From: CAZMNY01 sp964567745
Lineage (GTDB): Bacteria; Planctomycetota; Planctomycetia; Pirellulales; Pirellulaceae
Reading direction: 5' to 3'
Assembly (NCBI GenBank): GCA_964567745.1
Contig: CAZMNY010000027.1
Span: forward strand, 1-64,000
DNA length: 64,000 bases
How positions within the stretch are numbered: the stretch's first letter is position 1; the number at the start of each line of letters is the position of its first letter. The notes under the pieces were generated by a model. That model searched no databases and had not been told where the DNA came from. It saw only the letters and a program-made list of their open reading frames with translations. Of the stretch, positions 1 through 10,049 are shown in pieces. A program made the translations under genes and the position numbers.

Positions 1-319
1 GCGGCGCAACCGCCAACTCCGATCGATTTCTCGCAGCCGCCAAGCGAGCCGCCCGCCTCGACGACGCCAGCGTCTTCCTCTCCCGCTCCGATGGCTCTGC
101 CGATGGCCAAGCCGATCGTTCCGTCCGGCGGGGCGGCGCAACCGCCAACTCCGATCGATTTCTCGCAGCCGCCAAGCGAGCCGCCCGCCTCGACGACGCC
201 AGCGTCTTCCTCTCCCGCTCCGATGGCTCTGCCGATGGCCAAGCCGATCGTTCCGTCCGGCGGGGCGGCGCAACCGCCAACTCCGATCGATTTCTCGCAG
301 CCGCCAAGCGAGCCGCCCG
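1..319 (+). repeat. 132-bp tandem repeat, 2.4 visible copies
   Basis: Copies begin at 1, 133 and 265 and are identical base for base over the compared length; the third diverges at 320. The period of 132 bp equals 44 codons, so copy-number change would keep the protein frame. The array continues to the left of the window. Confidence 0.9.
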
Positions 320-384
320 TCGGCAACTCTCCTCCAAACGACGACAAAGAGCTTGGCAATTTTTTTAAGCGCCACAAGAAGTGA
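1..384 (+). CDS. Proline-rich repeat protein, C-terminal part (5' end outside window)
   Basis: The reading frame is open from base 1 to a TGA at 382-384, so the window holds only the C-terminus. It consists of 44-residue proline/serine/alanine-rich repeats (each with PPTPIDFSQPPSEPP and MALPMAKPIVPSGG), 2.4 copies visible, followed by a short charged tail ending in FFKRHKK. No catalytic domain is visible. ATG codons inside the repeats are not credible starts because the frame is open upstream of them. A low-complexity linker or surface region is the likely role (inference). Function unknown; confident that the frame is coding because the repeat period is a multiple of three and the frame is kept through all copies. 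Confidence 0.6.
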   Translation, partial: AAQPPTPIDFSQPPSEPPASTTPASSSPAPMALPMAKPIVPSGGAAQPPTPIDFSQPPSEPPASTTPASSSPAPMALPMAKPIVPSGGAAQPPTPIDFSQPPSEPPVGNSPPNDDKELGNFFKRHKK

Positions 385-550
385 CGACTTTGCGAGCAAC
401 GGCTTTCGCCTTGGAAGACGTCGAGGGCAGGCATAAATTCGGGCAGAGATAAATCGCCGCAGTTTCTCGGTGGTTTGCTCGATTCACGGCGACGCATACG
501 CTCTCATGTGGGCACGTCCGATCCTTTAGTCCTTAGGCGCGAGTGTCTCC

Positions 551-2842
551 ATGATCCAAATACAAAGTCGATTCACCCTCTTGGCTCGCCTCGCCCTGTT
601 AGCGGCAGCGGTTTGTTGCTTCGGATGTAGCGGCGATCAGCAAGCGGCTTCAAGTGATTCACTGACGAGCGTGTCGCCGCAGAATCCAACGTCTCAGGCA
701 ACTGACGCGGAGGCGGAAAACCCCGAAGTTGATCCGGCGAACCAGGAAGCCACGAGTGGTCCCGCTGAGAATCGTTCCGCGACGAACGAGCCGGCCGGCC
801 CGCAGGAGGCTGTTTCGTCACAGGACTCGAAGCCGAAGGACTCAAAGCCAACTGAGCACACGAATCGTCTCGCCAAGGAAACAAGTCCATACTTGTTGTT
901 GCACGCTCACAACCCGGTCGATTGGTATCCGTGGGGCCCCGAGGCTTTGAAGAAAGCAAAGGATGAAAAGAAACTCATTTTCTTGTCGATCGGTTATTCA
1001 AGCTGTCACTGGTGTCACGTGATGGAGCGCGAGTCGTTCTTGGATCCGGAGATCGCCAAGTTGATGAACAAGAACTTCGTTTGCATCAAAGTCGATCGTG
1101 AAGAGCGGCCCGACATCGACACGATCTACATGACGGCGCTGCAAGTCTATTTTCAATTGGCCGGATCGCCTCAAAGCGGCGGCTGGCCGCTCTCGATGTT
1201 TTTGACGCCGGAGGGCGAGCCCTTCTTTGGCGGATCGTACTTTCCGGCTCGAGACGGCGACCGCGGTCCCATGATTGGTTTCTTGACTGTCCTTCAAAAG
1301 GTGTCGGATGTTTGGGAGAAGCAACCCGATCGACTTCAGCAAGACGCCAAGACTTTGACGCGACTCGTCAAACAGCAACTCGAGGGGCGTTCACTTATCG
1401 ATGTGGAGCCGGTCGACATTTCGATCGTTCAGCGAGTGAGAGACAATCTGTCGTCGGAGTTCGACAAAGAGTACGGCGGTTTTGGGTACAACCTGTCCAA
1501 TCCCAATCGGCCGAAGTTTCCCGAGCCATCGAATTTGTTTTTTTTGCTGGCTCAAGTTTCTCGATCGGGAGATTTGAATTCGCCCGAAGCGCAAATGCTC
1601 ACCGCGACGCTGGACCGATTGGCGATGGGAGGGATCCGCGATCACCTTGGCGGCGGGTTTCACCGTTACAGCGTTGATCGATTTTGGCACATCCCGCACT
1701 TTGAGAAGATGCTCTATGACAACGGACAGCTCGCAAGCGTCTATGCCGAAGCGTTTGCTCTGACGAAGGACGAGCAGTATCGAAGAATTACGGACGAGAT
1801 GTTGGCGTTTGTGCTGCGTGAGATGACAACTGCCGAGGGCGGGTTTCATTCAGCATTGGACGCCGAGTCGGAGGGAGAGGAAGGCAAGTTCTATCGTTGG
1901 GAACGGGAGCAAGTGAAGTCGGCTGTCAGCGATGACGAGTACAAGCTGTTCGCTGAGGTCTACGGATTGGACTCGCCGCCCAACTTTGAAGACGAGTATT
2001 ATGCTCCACAGTTCGAAGAGCCGCTGACCGCAATTGCCAAGAAAATGGGTAAGGCACCGGCTGAACTGGAGTCGCTATTGGCTCCGATTCGTCAAAAGCT
2101 GCTGGCGTTGCGCGACAAGCGAAAGCGGCCGTTGACCGACAGTAAGATTCTGACAGGTTGGAACGGCCTGATGATCCGAGGATTCGCCGACGCTGGACGA
2201 GTTTTCGAAAACAAAAAGTATGTTCAGGCGGCCGAGAAAGCGGCTGGTTTTGTGCTGACTAAATTGCGGAGTGACGACGGCCGGCTGCTTCGAACCTATG
2301 GAAATGGCGAGGCGAAGTTAAACGCCTATTTGCCTGACTACGCTTTCATGATAGACGGCTTGATCGCTTTGCATCGAGCGACCGGCGAACATCGTTGGCT
2401 CGACGAGGCCGCGGCAATGCAAGCAACTCAAATCAAACTGCACCAGGACGAGCGCAACGGCGGATTCTACTTCACCTCCGGCGACCACGAAGCCCTTCTG
2501 GCGAGGTCAAAGAAATACTACGACGGAGCTCAGCCGAGCGGTAATTCTGTTTCGGCCGAGAACCTCGTCTATCTCGGCCGTACGATTCCGAAGGCGGAGT
2601 ACATTCAGCTTGCCGAGAAAGTGGTTCAGTCGGCGGCGGAGGTTTTGGGACGCAGCCCCAACGCCGCGCCCCGAATGGTGCTCGCCCTCCAAGAGATCAA
2701 CCCAGCCAGCCAACCCGATGCGTCAGCGAAGGACAAGCAACCGGTGCCGCCAGCCAAGGCCAATCAACCAGACGCGTCAGCGAAGGACAAGCAACCCGAC
2801 CCGCCAGCGAAGGACAACCAACCCAAGCCGGAGACAGGCTAG
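551..2842 (+). CDS. DUF255 / thioredoxin-domain lipoprotein (YyaL/SSP411 family)
   Basis: A 763-residue protein. The N-terminus is a lipoprotein signal with lipobox FGCS near residue 26, so an outer-face membrane anchor is expected. A Ser/Glu/Pro-rich spacer to about residue 100 is followed by the DUF255 thioredoxin-like domain with the family hallmarks HNPVDWYPWG, SSCHWCHVME and KVDREERPDID, then an alpha/alpha-barrel region (GGFHRYSVD, HFEKMLYDN, LTGWNGL). Family members resemble N-acylglucosamine epimerase folds; the reaction is not established. The last ~45 residues are repeats of a DASAKDKQP-type unit, probably disordered. The ATG at 551 directly begins the signal peptide. Family assignment is firm, function is not. 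Confidence 0.92.
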   Translation: MIQIQSRFTLLARLALLAAAVCCFGCSGDQQAASSDSLTSVSPQNPTSQATDAEAENPEVDPANQEATSGPAENRSATNEPAGPQEAVSSQDSKPKDSKPTEHTNRLAKETSPYLLLHAHNPVDWYPWGPEALKKAKDEKKLIFLSIGYSSCHWCHVMERESFLDPEIAKLMNKNFVCIKVDREERPDIDTIYMTALQVYFQLAGSPQSGGWPLSMFLTPEGEPFFGGSYFPARDGDRGPMIGFLTVLQKVSDVWEKQPDRLQQDAKTLTRLVKQQLEGRSLIDVEPVDISIVQRVRDNLSSEFDKEYGGFGYNLSNPNRPKFPEPSNLFFLLAQVSRSGDLNSPEAQMLTATLDRLAMGGIRDHLGGGFHRYSVDRFWHIPHFEKMLYDNGQLASVYAEAFALTKDEQYRRITDEMLAFVLREMTTAEGGFHSALDAESEGEEGKFYRWEREQVKSAVSDDEYKLFAEVYGLDSPPNFEDEYYAPQFEEPLTAIAKKMGKAPAELESLLAPIRQKLLALRDKRKRPLTDSKILTGWNGLMIRGFADAGRVFENKKYVQAAEKAAGFVLTKLRSDDGRLLRTYGNGEAKLNAYLPDYAFMIDGLIALHRATGEHRWLDEAAAMQATQIKLHQDERNGGFYFTSGDHEALLARSKKYYDGAQPSGNSVSAENLVYLGRTIPKAEYIQLAEKVVQSAAEVLGRSPNAAPRMVLALQEINPASQPDASAKDKQPVPPAKANQPDASAKDKQPDPPAKDNQPKPETG

Positions 2843-2933
2843 CAACGTCTGCCATAGTTTGCGACGAGGGCCAAGAAACACAGAAGCGGGGGCGGCGGCG
2901 GCCCCCCCCCCCGGGCGAGATAGAAAAACAAAA

Positions 2934-2943
2934 NNNNNNNNNN
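2934..2943. other. Assembly gap (10 N) in a low-complexity intergenic stretch
   Basis: Ten N follow a run of C and GGC repeats at about 2889-2915. Nothing coding is supportable between 2843 and 3073; open frames there run through the N and are artefacts. Confidence 0.95.
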
Positions 2944-3073
2944 GGCTCCATTTTTTGGCGCGCAGGCCCACCAAACCCACACCCCGCGGCGGGGCGAACC
3001 AGGGGCGGCTTCTTCTTTCAAACGCATTAGCCGGATAGCGACCGGCTGTACTCTCTCAACCCCGAATCGTGAC

Positions 3074-3923
3074 TTAGCCGATTATCAATGGCGCCGGAGC
3101 GATTGGAACGACAACGGCTTTGCCGCCACCTTGAATCGCGCCGTGACCTTTTTGCGAAGCGCATCCACCCTTCGAGCATCCGCCTTTTTGCGTTGCGCAA
3201 CCGCCCTTGGACGAGCAACCGCAGGAGCGGGAGAACAAGTTCCACGAACGACCAACCTTGCCACAGCTATTGCAGCTGCTTTTTTGCATGTGGCTGCTGA
3301 GCAGGCCACCCTTCTGCATCGCACCGCTGAACCAGCTGCCTTTTTGAGCAGCGCCTTTGCCGCAGCTCTTTTGCGTGCTGCATCCACCCTTCGAGCATCC
3401 GGCTTTCTGCATGTGCGAGCCGAACAGGCTGCGGCCGAAGTAACTGCCCTTTTGCGTGGCACCTTTGCCACAGCTGTTGCATCCGCTCTTTTGCATGCTG
3501 CAGCCTTTTTGAGTCGCNNNNNNNNNNNNNNNNNNNNNNNNNNNNNNNNNNNNNNNNNNNNNNNNNNNNNNNNNNNNNNNNNNNNNNNNNNNNNNNNNNN
3601 NNNNNNNNNNNNNNNNNGCCTTTCGCGCAACCGCCCTTTTGCGCCGCGCCTTTCGCGCATCCGCCTTTTTGCATCGCGGCGCCGAACAGGCCTCGGCTGA
3701 AGTATCCGCCTTTTTGAGTCGCGCCTTTCGCGCAACCGCCCTTTTGCGCCGCGCCTTTCGCGCATCCGCCTTTTTGCGTCGAACCGTTGCAGCAGCCGCC
3801 AGAGTGTTGCACTTGCGGGCCGCCCATCAAGTTGAGCAGGTCCAATGCGTGCGCGTCGGCGCTGAACAGACAGACGCCAGCCAAGGCCAGCGTCGACATC
3901 GTGGCTTGAATTGTCGTTTTCAT
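3074..3923 (-). CDS. Secreted Cys/Gly/Lys-rich repeat protein, interrupted by an assembly gap
   Basis: On the minus strand an ATG at 3923, preceded by GAGG, opens a signal peptide (MKTTIQATMSTLALAGV, cleavage likely after ADAHA), then short repeats of the type QKGGCAKGAA, QKGGCAKGAT and MQKGGCAKG. After the 100-N gap the same style continues (MQKSGCNSCGKGA, GCSKGGCSTQK, GCASQKG) and ends in a hydrophobic tail APAPLIIG with TAA at 3074-3076. The visible left and right parts are 102 and 148 codons. They fall in different numerical frames only because the gap length is a placeholder. Cysteines recur every 4-10 residues. A metal-binding or disulphide-cross-linked envelope role is inference; no family was recognised. 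Confidence 0.75.
3518..3617. other. Assembly gap (100 N) inside the Cys-rich repeat gene
   Basis: Exactly 100 N, the conventional filler for a gap of unknown size. Both flanks are the same short coding repeats, which explains why assembly failed here. Confidence 0.95.
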
Positions 3924-4187
3924 GACAAAACCTCGTGAACCGGAAGGGGAGAGAATTTGGAGACACATGCCGTGATCCGTCACACGGCAAATGCATAATT
4001 GCAGTTGGAGTTGCCGCGAACAGGGATCACATCGTCCTGTCTTGCCGGCAGTCTGGAGTCGTCTCAACAGGCCGCAAAGTTTTCCTAGTCTTCGGCGTTG
4101 ACCACGACGATTGGAAGTCTTGTGACGATTGGCGAATTGCCGCGTCGCTCCGGCAATCGACGAGACGCGATAATCGGCAGAGTCTTT

Positions 4188-6818
4188 ATGTCAGACTGGC
4201 GCAGCCTCAAACGAGCCTCCCGTGATAAGATCGCACGCCAATGGCGACAATTACGATGTGCGGGACATCGACAAGCGAACGAAGAGAGCAGGTCGACCGT
4301 GAGTTTGGATCGAGCAAAGACGGCCATCGTGTTGGCCTTGCGCTACATCTATCTGACTCGTTTTTCGTGGATGTCTGGCGTGTTGTTGCTCGGCGCCGCC
4401 CCCATCTGTTTGGCCGTCGCGCCCAAGTTGTTGGCCAATCTGTTTGTGCTCGATCAACCGCATCAGTTGGTCCACGTGTCCTGGATCTCGATGTGGGCTG
4501 CGGCCACCGTGATGGAGACGATGCGCGTCACGACTCTCAATGCCGACGCGAGGTTTGACGATTACTATGACGCGGCCAAGCGGTTTCATCGTGCGTGGGG
4601 CAGCTCGCCAGGCGATCCATCGAAGGATTGGTATCGGCGCAGTGACGGTTGGTTGACGTTTGTATTCGGATTCGTGGCGGCGCTTAGCGTTTGGTATGTG
4701 GTGGTCGACGCCTGCGTGACAAGCACATCGAGAGATCCGGCGAGCGCCTGGACCAGCGTTCCCGGCGCGGTGACCAGCGAAGCCATTGCCGATCGAGCTT
4801 GGACGTTCGCGTATCAAGGCCTGACGATCGCCATTTGTAGTTGGCTCGCTCTGACTGCCTTGGCAATTGTTCTGCACGAAGTTTCCAATCGCCGTTGGCT
4901 GCGCGGTCAACGCCCGCCGCTGACGAGACTCTATCGTTGGTTGCATCTGTTTCTCGGCCCCGGCTATTTTCGCGAGGACGAGCACGGCGAGCGATTGCGT
5001 CTGGCACCAGGTCACTTTAGCGTGCTCTGCTACACCGTCGCATTCTTGGTTTGGTACGCCGCCAACTACGCTTCGGCGACGGGTTCTCAGCCGATGCCGA
5101 CCGAGGATTCGACTTATCCGGCATTGTTCTATTTTCTGCTTTCCCTGTTGTTGTTGATCTATTTGCTGCCGGGCGTGGCTTTCTTTCTCGATCGGTACCG
5201 AGTTCCGACGGCGCTCACGCCTGTCTTGGCGATGATGCTCTTTTACAACTGGTTCGACACAGACCACTATTACCAGTTGAACCCTGAGCCAGCGAGAACG
5301 GACACGTACGAGGCGCCGGAGGTTACGAGTGTACTGAGTGACTGGTGGCTGCCGCTCGATCGCGACAAGAAGAGAACGCTGGTTGTGGTCGACGCTTCGG
5401 GCGGCGGCATTCAAGCGTCAGCCTGGACGGCGCAAGTTCTTACCGGACTTCACGAACAGTACGGCAATTCGTTTACACGATCGGTTGGGTTGATCAGCAG
5501 CGTGTCGGGCGGCAGCGTCGGAACAATGTTCTATTTGGCCAATCGAGCGGAATCGCGGCCGATGGCGGGACCTTCAGAGGCGTCGCTTGACGCCGAGTCG
5601 ATAGCGAAGATTCGTTTTCTGTCGCGCTCGTCGGCGATGGAAGCGAGTGCTTGGGGGCTCGCCTATGCGGATTCGATGCGAGCCGTATTTCCGCCAGCGG
5701 TGCGGGGCGAAATCGATCGCGGTTGGGCGATCGAACGAGTCTGGCGACAGCGAATGGGGAGCCGAGTGGGGCCGAGGATGTCGGATTGGCGCATCACCGA
5801 TTTGGGTCGCGCCTCGATCGACCGCCAACTTCCGATCGCTGTCTTCAACGCCACGATAGTCGAGACCGGTCAGCGCCTGCTTATCTCGCCCGTCTTGGGA
5901 CCTCGCTCCGATCAGCCGCAGTCGAGTCACGGGGCGGTTGAATGGATGAAGGAGTTCCCTCGCGGTCAATCCTACGTGGCCACCGCCGCGCGGCTCTCCG
6001 CGACCTTCCCCTATGTCGTTCCGGCCGCTCGCGCAGACTATGAGACGCAAACGACTTCGACAGGCGAAGACGGGGAGACGTCGCCGGTCGCGCCTTACCA
6101 CATCGTTGACGGTGCCTACGTCGACAACGAGGGTGCCGTGACCTCGGTCGATTGGATCAGCAAGATGTTGAACCACTATCGACAGGAAGGGAAGCTCGAT
6201 AGTCGGCCGTTCGACCGCATTCTCTTGATCCGAATTCAGGCCTTCCCTCAAACGGGCGAGGTCGAGTCGCCCAAGCCGCTCAAGGGTTGGCGAGCGGCGT
6301 TGACAGGTCCGCTCGACGCGATGCTCAAAGTCCGTCGCGCATCGCAAACGGAACGAGGCGACTTGGAGATCAGTCTGCTCACCCAGGCAACTCGCGCACA
6401 GATGAGGACGATGCAACAGAGTTACGAGTCGGACATTCAGGGCCTGGAAGGGAAAGTCGCAGCGCTCGAGAAAACTCAGCGTTTGCGGGATCAACTGCTC
6501 GACGCCGGCGCTGCGCCGGAAGGCCAGTCGGTCGCCGATGTGGTTCGTCAGCAACTTGAAGCGGACGATGATATCAAGCAAAAGCGAGACTTGATTGACG
6601 AGATGCGGCAGAAGGCTCGCCGCCTGGACCAATTGACCGTTGAGGCCGTGACGGTTGATTTTCAGTTGCCGTTGCCAGTTGCGATCCCTCTATCCTGGAA
6701 GCTGACGCCAAGCCAGAAGGCCAGTATAGATGAGGCCTGGGATTACATTGTGCAGGACAAGCATCCGCAACAACCGTTGCTTGTTCTCGACCGCTATTTC
6801 CAGCGACTCGACCGCTGA
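4188..6818 (+). CDS. Patatin-like phospholipase with multi-span membrane N-terminus
   Basis: About 876 residues from the ATG at 4188; an in-frame TTG 90 bases earlier adds a polar stretch without ribosome-binding support. Roughly residues 50-390 hold about six hydrophobic spans. The soluble part that follows carries the patatin signature: a glycine-rich oxyanion loop (DASGGGIQASAW), the nucleophile Ser in SSVSGGSVG, and the catalytic Asp in VDGAYVDNEG. The last ~150 residues are predicted coiled coil (many K/E/Q/L heptads) and then a short conserved-looking tail. Patatins are Ser-Asp dyad acyl hydrolases acting on lipids; membrane anchoring suggests phospholipid substrate (inference). The first motif is less canonical than DGGGxRG. 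It stands alone between opposite-strand and downstream genes. Confidence 0.82.
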   Translation: MSDWRSLKRASRDKIARQWRQLRCAGHRQANEESRSTVSLDRAKTAIVLALRYIYLTRFSWMSGVLLLGAAPICLAVAPKLLANLFVLDQPHQLVHVSWISMWAAATVMETMRVTTLNADARFDDYYDAAKRFHRAWGSSPGDPSKDWYRRSDGWLTFVFGFVAALSVWYVVVDACVTSTSRDPASAWTSVPGAVTSEAIADRAWTFAYQGLTIAICSWLALTALAIVLHEVSNRRWLRGQRPPLTRLYRWLHLFLGPGYFREDEHGERLRLAPGHFSVLCYTVAFLVWYAANYASATGSQPMPTEDSTYPALFYFLLSLLLLIYLLPGVAFFLDRYRVPTALTPVLAMMLFYNWFDTDHYYQLNPEPARTDTYEAPEVTSVLSDWWLPLDRDKKRTLVVVDASGGGIQASAWTAQVLTGLHEQYGNSFTRSVGLISSVSGGSVGTMFYLANRAESRPMAGPSEASLDAESIAKIRFLSRSSAMEASAWGLAYADSMRAVFPPAVRGEIDRGWAIERVWRQRMGSRVGPRMSDWRITDLGRASIDRQLPIAVFNATIVETGQRLLISPVLGPRSDQPQSSHGAVEWMKEFPRGQSYVATAARLSATFPYVVPAARADYETQTTSTGEDGETSPVAPYHIVDGAYVDNEGAVTSVDWISKMLNHYRQEGKLDSRPFDRILLIRIQAFPQTGEVESPKPLKGWRAALTGPLDAMLKVRRASQTERGDLEISLLTQATRAQMRTMQQSYESDIQGLEGKVAALEKTQRLRDQLLDAGAAPEGQSVADVVRQQLEADDDIKQKRDLIDEMRQKARRLDQLTVEAVTVDFQLPLPVAIPLSWKLTPSQKASIDEAWDYIVQDKHPQQPLLVLDRYFQRLDR

Positions 6819-6908
6819 AGTCTGGATTTGCTTGAGGCCGTGAGTCAGCCCGAGTAGGCTATGACGATTCACTTATGGCAAGTTCGAGGCATTCTCCGGA
6901 GCGTCGTA

Positions 6909-9900
6909 ATGCTGCACAGTTCGCACGCCCATTTTTTGCGGTCACTGCTTTTCTTGTTGATCGTCGGAGGACTCGCTGGCGGCGTCGTCGCTGAGGACGC
7001 GGAATCGAAAAAAGCGTCCGGCAAGCCCGCGGCGGCGAGTGGGAGCCGCGTTCGTTTCAACCGAGACATCCGCCCGATCCTGGCGGACAAGTGTTTCGTT
7101 TGTCACGGCCCGGACGAGAACGAACGGCAAGCCGATCTTAGGCTCGATGTTCGCGAGGACGCCACAGCCGATCGCGATGGAACGCCCGCTGTCGCGCCGG
7201 GCAACGCGAGCAAGAGCGAACTGATCCGCCGTATCGCCGCTGCCGACGAAGACGAACGAATGCCGCCTGGCGATTCGGGACGATCTCTTTCGAATTCCGA
7301 GCGGGCCACGTTGCGGAGGTGGATTGAGGAGGGCGCGGAATATGAAGACCACTGGTCGTACACTCGTCCAGCGCGAGTCAAACCGCCGAGCATCGGCACG
7401 AGCAAGGTCACGCCGATTGATGCATTCGTGATCGATCGGTTGAAGCGAGCCGGTTGGCGCCTGTCGCCCGAAGCCGATCGACGCACCTTGATCCGACGAA
7501 TCACGTTCGATCTTACTGGGCTGCCTCCGACCGCCGAGCGCGTCGAGGCGTTCGCTAACAGCAAATCGAAACGCGCCTACGAAGAGCTCGTCGACGAGTT
7601 GCTTGCCTCGGAACACTATGGCGAGCGGCTGGCGGAACTTTGGCTCGATGCCGTACGGTACGCCGACACGAACGGAATTCACGGCGATAATCACCGTGAA
7701 CATTGGCTGTATCGAGACTACGTGATCCGCTCATTCAACGCCAACAAGCCATTCGACGTATTCACTCGAGAGCAATTGGCGGGCGATCTGGGTGACAACC
7801 CCACTCGCGAACAGCGGATCGGATCCGGCTACAACCGACTGAACATGACAACGCGGGAGGGCGGCGCGCAAGCCAAAGAGTATCGCGCCAAGTACGCTGC
7901 TGACCGAGTGCGAAACGCCGCGACGGTATGGTTGGGTTCGACAATGGGCTGCGCCGAATGTCACGACCACAAATTCGATCCTTTTTCGCAGCGAGATTTC
8001 TATTCCTTTGCAGCGTTTTTCGCCGACGTCGACGAAATTGCTGTTGGCGCTCAAAGACCCGAGCGCATTCCGACTCCCGAGCAGCTGAAGAAGCTGGCTG
8101 AGCTTGACGCGGCGATTCCGCCACTCACTGAGAAGCTCAATACCGCCACGCCTGTATTAGCGAAAGCTCAAGAGGCGTGGGAGGCCGAGTTGCGTACGAA
8201 TCGTACGGAGTGGACTTTGGTTGAGCCGCTTGCGTTTGAATCCAAGGGCGGCGCCAAGCTCGAGCCGCAGAAGGACCATTCAGTTCTAGTCACAGGTGCC
8301 AAGCCGGACCGCGATGTTTACACAGTCTCGTTTCAAGCCGAGGAGGCCTTTACGGCCTTGCGACTCGAGGCGATTCCGGATCCGTCGGCACCGGCGAAGG
8401 GACCAGGTCGAGCCGGCAACGGCAATTTCGTCGTCACCGAAGTCGAAGTTCATGTCAACGACAAGCGAGTCGAGTTGGCGGTCGCCAGCAGCGAGCACTC
8501 GCAGCAGGGTTGGCCAGCCAAGGCGGCTGCCGATGGCAACAACGACACCGGCTGGGCTGTGTTGCCTCGCGTCGGCAAGCTGAACTCGCTGGTGCTCGAA
8601 GCCAAGGCCGACTCACCGGCCGGCGAAGTGCGAGTTGTCATCCACCAGAACCACGGTCGCGGCACCCACACGCTGGCGCGATTCCGCTTGGCGACGACGA
8701 ATCGCCCCCGACCCGTCGTCGCCAGCGCCCATGGGCTGCCCGCCGGCATCGAAGCCATTCTGGCGTTAGTGGCCAAAGATCGAACTCAAAAGCAACAAAA
8801 TCAGATCGCCGCTCATTATCGTTCCGTGGCGCCGGCGCTACAGGGCGTCCGCGATCAACTAAAGAAACTGAATCAACAGCGCAAGTCGATTGCGGACTCC
8901 GCACCGCTGTTGCTTGTCACCAAGTCGATCAAGCCACGCGTCATGCGAGTGCTTCCTCGCGGGAATTGGTTAGACGATTCCGGGCCGGTCGTCTCGCCCG
9001 ATACGCCGTCGTTCCTTCCTCGCCTGCCGAACTCTGATGAGGCCAACTCGGACAAGCCGAATTCAGGCAAATCGGCCTCGCGAGCCGAGTTGGCCGAATG
9101 GATCGTTGCCAAAGAGAATCCTTTGACAGCTCGGGTGTTTGTCAATCGTCTGTGGGGCCTCGCGTTTGGTGAGGGCATCGTCCGCTCGATGGGTGACTTC
9201 GGCGCTCAAGGCGAATGGCCGACTCACCCGGCCTTGCTCGACAATCTCGCTGTCGATTTTCAAGAATCGAATTGGGATGTGAAGGCCATCGTCAAGCAGA
9301 TTGTGATGTCGCAGGCGTATCGCCAGAGTTCAGAGGCCTCAGCTGAAATGGTTGAGAAGGATCCCTACAATCGATTGCTTGCACGGCAGAACCGTTATCG
9401 GCTTCCCGCAGAGATGATTCGAGACAATGCGTTGAGCGTCAGCGGTTTAATCGTCCACCGTGTGGGCGGGCCGAGCGTGAAGCCTTATCAACCGTTCGGC
9501 TATTGGTCGCACTTGAATTTCCCCAAGCGGATCTACAAGCCGGACGAGGGCTCGGACCAATATCGTCGAGGGTTGTACACATACTGGTGCCGCACGTTCT
9601 TGCATCCGAGTATGGTTGCCTTTGATGCTCCGTCACGCGAGGAGTGCACAGTGCACCGCGCGCGTTCGAATACGCCATTGGCCGCGTTGGTTCTGCTCAA
9701 CGATCCGACTTATGTCGAGGCGGCCCGGGCGATGGCCGAGCGAGTCTTGACGTCCCCTGCGGAGAACGATGGCGAGCGACTGAACTTCCTTTATCAGCAG
9801 GCGTTGAATCGGGAGCCGAAACCAGCGGAAGCCAAGATTATCATGGCCTTGTTCGCTCGGCACTTGTCCGATTATCAGGCGGATCAAGAGCAGGCCGAAG

Positions 9901-10019
9901 GCATTCAGAAAAACGGATTTCGAAAGAAGGCCGAGCCGCTCGATGCGGCTCAAATGGCGGCATGGACTTCGGTTTGCCGAGTTGTGTTTAACCTCCACGA
10001 GTTCGTTTATCGTAACTAA
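6909..10019 (+). CDS. PSD1-type planctomycete cytochrome C / DUF1549 / DUF1553 protein
   Basis: About 1036 residues. The ATG at 6909 has GGAG 7 bases upstream and begins a clean signal peptide (LRSLLFLLIVGGLAGG); an ATG at 6861 in frame is the alternative. Domain order: PSCyt1 haem domain with CFVCHGPDEN near residue 60; DUF1549 (starting IDAFVIDRLKRAGWRL, with FDLTGLPPT and a further CAECHDHKFDP motif); a divergent middle resembling a carbohydrate-binding/discoidin-like module (residues ~440-600); and C-terminal DUF1553 (RVFVNRLWGLAFGEGIV, LARQNRYRLPAEMIRDNAL). The family is periplasmic and nearly restricted to planctomycetes, often beside DUF1501 genes as here; polysaccharide degradation is proposed but unproven. 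Confidence 0.95.
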   Translation: MLHSSHAHFLRSLLFLLIVGGLAGGVVAEDAESKKASGKPAAASGSRVRFNRDIRPILADKCFVCHGPDENERQADLRLDVREDATADRDGTPAVAPGNASKSELIRRIAAADEDERMPPGDSGRSLSNSERATLRRWIEEGAEYEDHWSYTRPARVKPPSIGTSKVTPIDAFVIDRLKRAGWRLSPEADRRTLIRRITFDLTGLPPTAERVEAFANSKSKRAYEELVDELLASEHYGERLAELWLDAVRYADTNGIHGDNHREHWLYRDYVIRSFNANKPFDVFTREQLAGDLGDNPTREQRIGSGYNRLNMTTREGGAQAKEYRAKYAADRVRNAATVWLGSTMGCAECHDHKFDPFSQRDFYSFAAFFADVDEIAVGAQRPERIPTPEQLKKLAELDAAIPPLTEKLNTATPVLAKAQEAWEAELRTNRTEWTLVEPLAFESKGGAKLEPQKDHSVLVTGAKPDRDVYTVSFQAEEAFTALRLEAIPDPSAPAKGPGRAGNGNFVVTEVEVHVNDKRVELAVASSEHSQQGWPAKAAADGNNDTGWAVLPRVGKLNSLVLEAKADSPAGEVRVVIHQNHGRGTHTLARFRLATTNRPRPVVASAHGLPAGIEAILALVAKDRTQKQQNQIAAHYRSVAPALQGVRDQLKKLNQQRKSIADSAPLLLVTKSIKPRVMRVLPRGNWLDDSGPVVSPDTPSFLPRLPNSDEANSDKPNSGKSASRAELAEWIVAKENPLTARVFVNRLWGLAFGEGIVRSMGDFGAQGEWPTHPALLDNLAVDFQESNWDVKAIVKQIVMSQAYRQSSEASAEMVEKDPYNRLLARQNRYRLPAEMIRDNALSVSGLIVHRVGGPSVKPYQPFGYWSHLNFPKRIYKPDEGSDQYRRGLYTYWCRTFLHPSMVAFDAPSREECTVHRARSNTPLAALVLLNDPTYVEAARAMAERVLTSPAENDGERLNFLYQQALNREPKPAEAKIIMALFARHLSDYQADQEQAEGIQKNGFRKKAEPLDAAQMAAWTSVCRVVFNLHEFVYRN

Positions 10020-10049
10020 GGCTTCGGCACAATCGCAGTCGAAAACGCA

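Noticed and set aside
1..319. Possible CRISPR-like array from regular spacing
   Set aside because: The whole 132-bp unit is identical with no variable spacers and it is in a coding frame.
3085..3996. 303-codon minus-strand frame rich in Arg and Ala
   Set aside because: Alternative frame of the Cys-rich repeat gene, running through the N gap; the KGGC frame has the signal peptide and start signal.
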